From Rummeliibacillus suwonensis (GTDB lineage Bacteria; Bacillota; Bacilli; Bacillales_A; Planococcaceae): DNA of 64,000 bases. The notes under the pieces were generated by a model. That model was not told the DNA's origin, did not search any database, and saw nothing but the letters and a program-made list of their open reading frames with translations. Position numbers and translations under genes: made by a program. Below, one piece after another: positions 60,228-64,000 of the stretch. The stretch is from contig NZ_VCBL01000007.1 of NCBI RefSeq assembly GCF_007896435.1, forward strand, positions 1 through 64,000, given 5' to 3'. Positions within the stretch are counted from its first letter, which is position 1. Each line of letters begins with the position of its first letter.

Positions 60228-61625
60228 TTGGTCATTCAACTGATAAAGTCTGAACCTTTTCCAATACAAAAAGATGTCTTTTTTAATAGCTATAAAAAGA
60301 GAATAGAAAATGAAACACATAGTGTATTTTTAGAAAGTGGACGAGGTGGCACTAAAACAATTGCTACCTGGAATCCACTTGCTGTCGTACAATCTACAGA
60401 AAATGGATTACAAATCGATTGGCGAGATGGTAGACGAGATATACACATAGGGGAACCCCTCCAATTAGTTGAACAATTGCTTTTACAATATAAAGTTGAT
60501 GCGCCAAGCGATTCGTTTTATGGGGGTGCTATTGGTTTTATAGCATATGATTATGTGCGGAAGATTGAAGTACTTCCGAATATCGCTAAAGATGATCTAC
60601 AAATTCCAGATATATACTTTTATATAGTGGATTGTTGGACGGTATTAGATGTTGAACATGAAAAGGCAACTGTTATGAAATTATCTACATCTGATATAGA
60701 CGTGGAGGAACTAGCAAAAAGCTGGCAAACTGACTGTTCAAAAAGTTACTTTAATCATACAATTGCTCAAGCAGTTAAAAATGATGACTCTCGCTTGGTT
60801 TCGATGACATGTGAGCAGTTTAAGGAGGCTGTTGAACAAATTCAACGCTATATTGCTCAAGGGGACGTATTCCAAGTAAACTTATCTGTCCGTCAGGCCC
60901 AAAAAGTAGATGTGGATCCCATCATCATGTATGAAGCGCTCCGCACATTTAATCCCTCTCCGTATATGGCGTATATCGCTTCACCTCATTTTTCGATTGT
61001 ATCAGGATCGCCAGAATTATTGCTTCAAAAATATGGAAACAACCTATCAACTCGCCCAATTGCAGGAACACGTCCACGTGGTAAGGATGACGCTGAAGAT
61101 AGGACGCTTGCGGACGAATTGATCCATCATGAGAAAGAACGTGCTGAACATATCATGCTTGTCGACCTTGAGAGAAACGATTTGGGGCGCGTTTCTGAAT
61201 ATGGCACCGTTCATGTTGATGAATTGATGGTGATTGAAAAATATTCACATGTTATGCATATTGTTTCGAATGTGCGAGGGAAGGTGTCAAAAGATAAAAG
61301 CAATGCAGAAATTATTCGGGCGGTTTTCCCTGGAGGAACCATTACGGGTGCTCCCAAAATACGTACAATGGAAATAATTGAAGAATTAGAACCTGTGCGA
61401 CGCGGATTGTATACGGGGTCAATTGGCTGGATCGGATTTAATGGAGACATTGAACTAAATATTGTTATTCGTACATCTTTTATCAAGAATGGAGTAGCCT
61501 ATATTCAAGCGGGTGCAGGTGTTGTTATTGATTCGGTGCCTGAGCGCGAATACATAGAATCACTCAATAAAGCAAAAGCGCTATGGCAGGCTAAAACAAT
61601 GGCGGAAGGAGTAAAAGAACGATGA
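60228..61625 (+). CDS. pabB: aminodeoxychorismate synthase component I
   Basis: A 465-residue chorismate-utilising enzyme that, with PabA, makes 4-amino-4-deoxychorismate for folate. The C-terminal block [52 protein letters not shown] and [15 protein letters not shown] is typical. It starts with TTG after TGGAGG. Component I of anthranilate synthase (TrpE) is a relative, but the operon with pabA-pabC-folP settles the call. Confidence 0.93.
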   Translation: MVIQLIKSEPFPIQKDVFFNSYKKRIENETHSVFLESGRGGTKTIATWNPLAVVQSTENGLQIDWRDGRRDIHIGEPLQLVEQLLLQYKVDAPSDSFYGGAIGFIAYDYVRKIEVLPNIAKDDLQIPDIYFYIVDCWTVLDVEHEKATVMKLSTSDIDVEELAKSWQTDCSKSYFNHTIAQAVKNDDSRLVSMTCEQFKEAVEQIQRYIAQGDVFQVNLSVRQAQKVDVDPIIMYEALRTFNPSPYMAYIASPHFSIVSGSPELLLQKYGNNLSTRPIAGTRPRGKDDAEDRTLADELIHHEKERAEHIMLVDLERNDLGRVSEYGTVHVDELMVIEKYSHVMHIVSNVRGKVSKDKSNAEIIRAVFPGGTITGAPKIRTMEIIEELEPVRRGLYTGSIGWIGFNGDIELNIVIRTSFIKNGVAYIQAGAGVVIDSVPEREYIESLNKAKALWQAKTMAEGVKER

Positions 61626-62206
61626 TTTTAATGATTGATAATTATGATTCCTTTACATACAATTTAGTTCAATATTTTGGTGAGCTAGGTGAGCAATTGC
61701 TTGTTAAGCGTAATGATGGCATTAGTATCGAAGAAATAGAAGAAGTGCGGCCTGAAATGATTGTAATATCACCGGGACCCTGTAGTCCAAACGAAGCTGG
61801 AATCAGCCTTGAAGTCATTCAACATTTCGCAGGGCAAATTCCCATATTAGGGGTATGTTTAGGACATCAAGCGATTGCGCAAGCGTTTGGTGGGAAAGTG
61901 ATACGTGCTAACCGTTTAATGCACGGTAAAACATCAGCGATCTATCATGATGATAAAGGCGTAAATAAAGATTTATCGAATCCTTACACAGCAACAAGAT
62001 ATCATTCGTTAATCGTTGAAAAAGAAACGCTCCCAAGCTGTCTTGAAATCACCTCTTGGACAGCAGAGGGAGAAATCATGGGCATCCGTCACAAGGAATT
62101 TGCAGTAGAAGGCGTACAATTCCATCCGGAGTCCATCATGACCCAAGATGGCAAAAAACTTTTAAAAAATTTTATCACTACCTATTGCAAGGAGAGAGTA
62201 CAATGA
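61622..62206 (+). CDS. pabA: aminodeoxychorismate/anthranilate synthase glutamine amidotransferase
   Basis: A 194-residue class I amidotransferase that supplies ammonia to Pab[19 protein letters not shown], the catalytic [15 protein letters not shown] and the VQFHPESI histidine-glutamate motif are present. ATGA overlap with pabB. In Bacillus this subunit also serves tryptophan synthesis (TrpG). Confidence 0.95.
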   Translation: MILMIDNYDSFTYNLVQYFGELGEQLLVKRNDGISIEEIEEVRPEMIVISPGPCSPNEAGISLEVIQHFAGQIPILGVCLGHQAIAQAFGGKVIRANRLMHGKTSAIYHDDKGVNKDLSNPYTATRYHSLIVEKETLPSCLEITSWTAEGEIMGIRHKEFAVEGVQFHPESIMTQDGKKLLKNFITTYCKERVQ

Positions 62207-63042
62207 TTTGTTGGATGAATGGAAAGTATATTGAGAGTACAGAATTATCTGTTTCACCAACTGACCATGGTTATTTATATGGATTGGGCTTTTTTGAAAC
62301 ATTTCGTACATACAACGACAAACCCTTTCTTTGGAATGAACATTGCGCACGTATCCAAAGGGCTTTAGAAGAATATCGAATTACGATGTCCTACACTTTC
62401 GAAGAATTACGGGATGTTATAATAGAATTAAATAAACGAAATGGACAAACAGATGGCTATTTCCGCTTAAATATTTCTGCTGGCGAAGGTGGTATCGGAT
62501 TAAGTAAAACACATTATTCAAACCCTAATGTTATTATTTTTCGTAAAGAACTTCCAACAGCTTCAAGAGGTCACGAAAAAAATGCAGTTTGGTTGCATAC
62601 GATACGTAATTCACCAGAGCAGGCCATTCGCTATAAATCCCACCATTATGCCAATAATATACGAGCTCGTTTTGAAGTACCTTCCTTGAAAGGATTAGAG
62701 GGCTTCTTTGTTAATGCAGAAGGCCATATAGCAGAAGGGATTACTTCGAATATTTTCTGGGCAATAAAAAAAGAACTATATACACCTTCTATTTCTACAG
62801 GAATTTTACCAGGTATTACACGCCAACATGTATTACGCTTGGCTCATGAGGTTGGACTAAATATACATGAAGGAAAGTATAGGCCGCAGGATTTAGAAAA
62901 GGCTGATGAATGTTTTATCACAACTTCAATTCAAGAGTTGATTCCTATTAAAAAATTGGACGAAAAATGCTTTCTAGGTAATGCAGGAGACATCTATCGG
63001 CAATTACATACCATGTATATCGCATCTATTGAAAGGGAGTAA
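62203..63042 (+). CDS. pabC: aminodeoxychorismate lyase
   Basis: A 279-residue fold-type IV PLP enzyme that releases p-aminobenzoate and pyruvate. [19 protein letters not shown], the lysine in [13 protein letters not shown] and [10 protein letters not shown] fit PabC; D-amino acid transaminase is a paralogous alternative but the operon supports PabC. The ATG overlaps pabA by four bases after AAGGAGAG. Confidence 0.93.
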   Translation: MICWMNGKYIESTELSVSPTDHGYLYGLGFFETFRTYNDKPFLWNEHCARIQRALEEYRITMSYTFEELRDVIIELNKRNGQTDGYFRLNISAGEGGIGLSKTHYSNPNVIIFRKELPTASRGHEKNAVWLHTIRNSPEQAIRYKSHHYANNIRARFEVPSLKGLEGFFVNAEGHIAEGITSNIFWAIKKELYTPSISTGILPGITRQHVLRLAHEVGLNIHEGKYRPQDLEKADECFITTSIQELIPIKKLDEKCFLGNAGDIYRQLHTMYIASIERE

Positions 63043-63047
63043 GAAGA

Positions 63048-63875
63048 TTGAATCTTGACAAATATAAAGTATTAACAATTGATAGTCACACGTTAGATTT
63101 TGCAAATGAAACAGTCGTTATGGGAATTTTAAACGTCACACCTGATTCTTTTTCAGATGGTGGTCAATACGATTCTGTTGAAAATGCAGTGAAGCATGCC
63201 AAAGAAATGGTCGCTGATGGTGCTAAAATTATTGATGTTGGTGGAGAGTCTACTCGACCAGGTCATACTCCTATTTCAGCAGAGGAAGAACTTTCTCGAA
63301 TCATTCCGGCAATAAAAGCTATTCGCTCAGAAGTCGATGTATTAATCTCTGTTGATACATTTAAGTCACAAGTGGCACGTGCTGCTATTGAGGCAGGTGC
63401 ACATATTATTAATGATATTTGGGGAGCACAATACGATCCTAAAATGGCGAATGTAGCAGCAGAGCTTCATGTGCCTATTATTTTAATGCATAATCGTACA
63501 AACGAAGATTATGGAGAAGATTTTTGGGCAGATGCTAAAAGGGATTTAGAGAAAAGTGTTGACATTGCCCATAAGGCAGGAGTAAAAGACGAATATATCT
63601 GGTTAGACCCAGGTATCGGATTTGCTAAGTCACACGAACAAAATATTGAGATGATGAAAGCTTTACCGCGTCTTGTAGATATGGGATATCCGGTATTACT
63701 AGCGACATCGCGCAAACGTATGATCGGTAATGTGCTTGATCTTCCAGTAAGTGAACGTATGGAAGGAACTGGAGCAACTTGTTGCTATGGAGTAGACAAG
63801 GGTTGCCATATGGTAAGAGTACATGATGTAAAACCGATTGCAAGAATGATGAAAATGATGGATGCGTTGAAATAA
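63048..63875 (+). CDS. folP: dihydropteroate synthase
   Basis: A 275-residue TIM-barrel enzyme that joins p-aminobenzoate to the pterin pyrophosphate; the sulfonamide target. VVMGILNVTPDSFSDGGQY, VGGESTRPGHTPI, NDIWGAQYDP and LATSRKRMIG are family motifs. It begins with TTG after AAAGGGAG, 5 bases behind pabC. folB does not follow within the remaining 125 bases. Confidence 0.94.
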   Translation: MNLDKYKVLTIDSHTLDFANETVVMGILNVTPDSFSDGGQYDSVENAVKHAKEMVADGAKIIDVGGESTRPGHTPISAEEELSRIIPAIKAIRSEVDVLISVDTFKSQVARAAIEAGAHIINDIWGAQYDPKMANVAAELHVPIILMHNRTNEDYGEDFWADAKRDLEKSVDIAHKAGVKDEYIWLDPGIGFAKSHEQNIEMMKALPRLVDMGYPVLLATSRKRMIGNVLDLPVSERMEGTGATCCYGVDKGCHMVRVHDVKPIARMMKMMDALK

Positions 63876-63956
63876 CAATGACAGTCAATTGTAATCAATT
63901 CTTTGCATGAATGGACAATAATTCTTCACTTCAATATGTAAAAAACAGTCATGAGC

Positions 63957-64000
63957 GATTGCTCCCCAGCTGCATATCCTGCATGAAAGCGGGGGCAATA
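63957..64000 (+). terminator. hairpin at window end, candidate folP terminator
   Basis: ATTGCTCCCC (63958-63967) pairs with GGGGGCAAT (63991-63999, one G-U). The window ends before any T tract, so this is provisional. Confidence 0.45.

Noticed and set aside
60228-61625. Anthranilate synthase component I (trpE)
   Set aside because: The operon with pabA, pabC and folP points to p-aminobenzoate synthesis, and no trp genes are nearby.

Overview
The window is chromosomal DNA from a low-GC, endospore-forming member of the Bacillales. From about 6 kb onward the gene order follows the Bacillus subtilis tmk-to-folP segment near the replication origin: tmk-darA-yaaR-holB-ricT-yabA-yabB-yazA-rsmI-abrB-metG-tatD, rnmV-rsmA-veg-sspF-ispE-purR-ridA-spoVG, glmU-prs-pth-fin-mfd-spoVT-yabM-yabN-rqcP, yabP-yabQ-divIC-yabR-tRNA-Met-spoIIE-tilS-hpt-ftsH-coaX-hslO-cysK-pabB-pabA-pabC-folP. 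Sporulation genes and matching promoters (sigma-F at fin, sigma-G at sspF and spoVT, sigma-E at yabP, sigma-H at spoVG) show an active spore programme. A Lysinibacillus-like relative is the best guess, but this is inference and no search was run. Compared with B. subtilis, yabG, ctc, yabS, yabT and yacD are not at their expected places.

Accessory genes interrupt this backbone. (1) At 0.2-5.7 kb, after the 3' end of a 5S rRNA gene, lies a divergent pair of operons. Leftward are a flavoprotein and a FeoB-like GTPase-permease behind a near-perfect Zur operator. Rightward is a two-gene organosulfur module (sfnG plus an acyl-CoA-dehydrogenase-like monooxygenase). (2) At 23.4-26.4 kb an iron-siderophore type ABC importer with a perfect 19-bp Fur box separates spoVG from glmU. 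(3) At 34.4-40.9 kb are a small orphan protein, a 1668-residue secreted subtilase flanked at its start by two Fur boxes, and a GNAT acetyltransferase. (4) At 44.5-48.0 kb, between rqcP and yabP, is an NprR-like HTH-TPR regulator followed by an 87-residue secreted pro-peptide. The pro-peptide carries four tandem copies of a PLDEVP(E/D)IA unit, which makes it a likely multi-copy quorum-sensing pheromone. A HAD phosphatase follows. This regulator-peptide pair is the most interesting system in the window.

A family of highly structured intergenic repeats also runs through the window: two long copies of about 216 bp, one medium copy, and four short deletion forms. Their 3'-proximal hairpin keeps its loop while both stem arms change together, which points to selection at the RNA or folded-DNA level. 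One short form overlaps the stop codon of the NprR-like regulator.

Start codons were set by ribosome-binding-site spacing and family N-termini; several lie downstream of the longest open frame.
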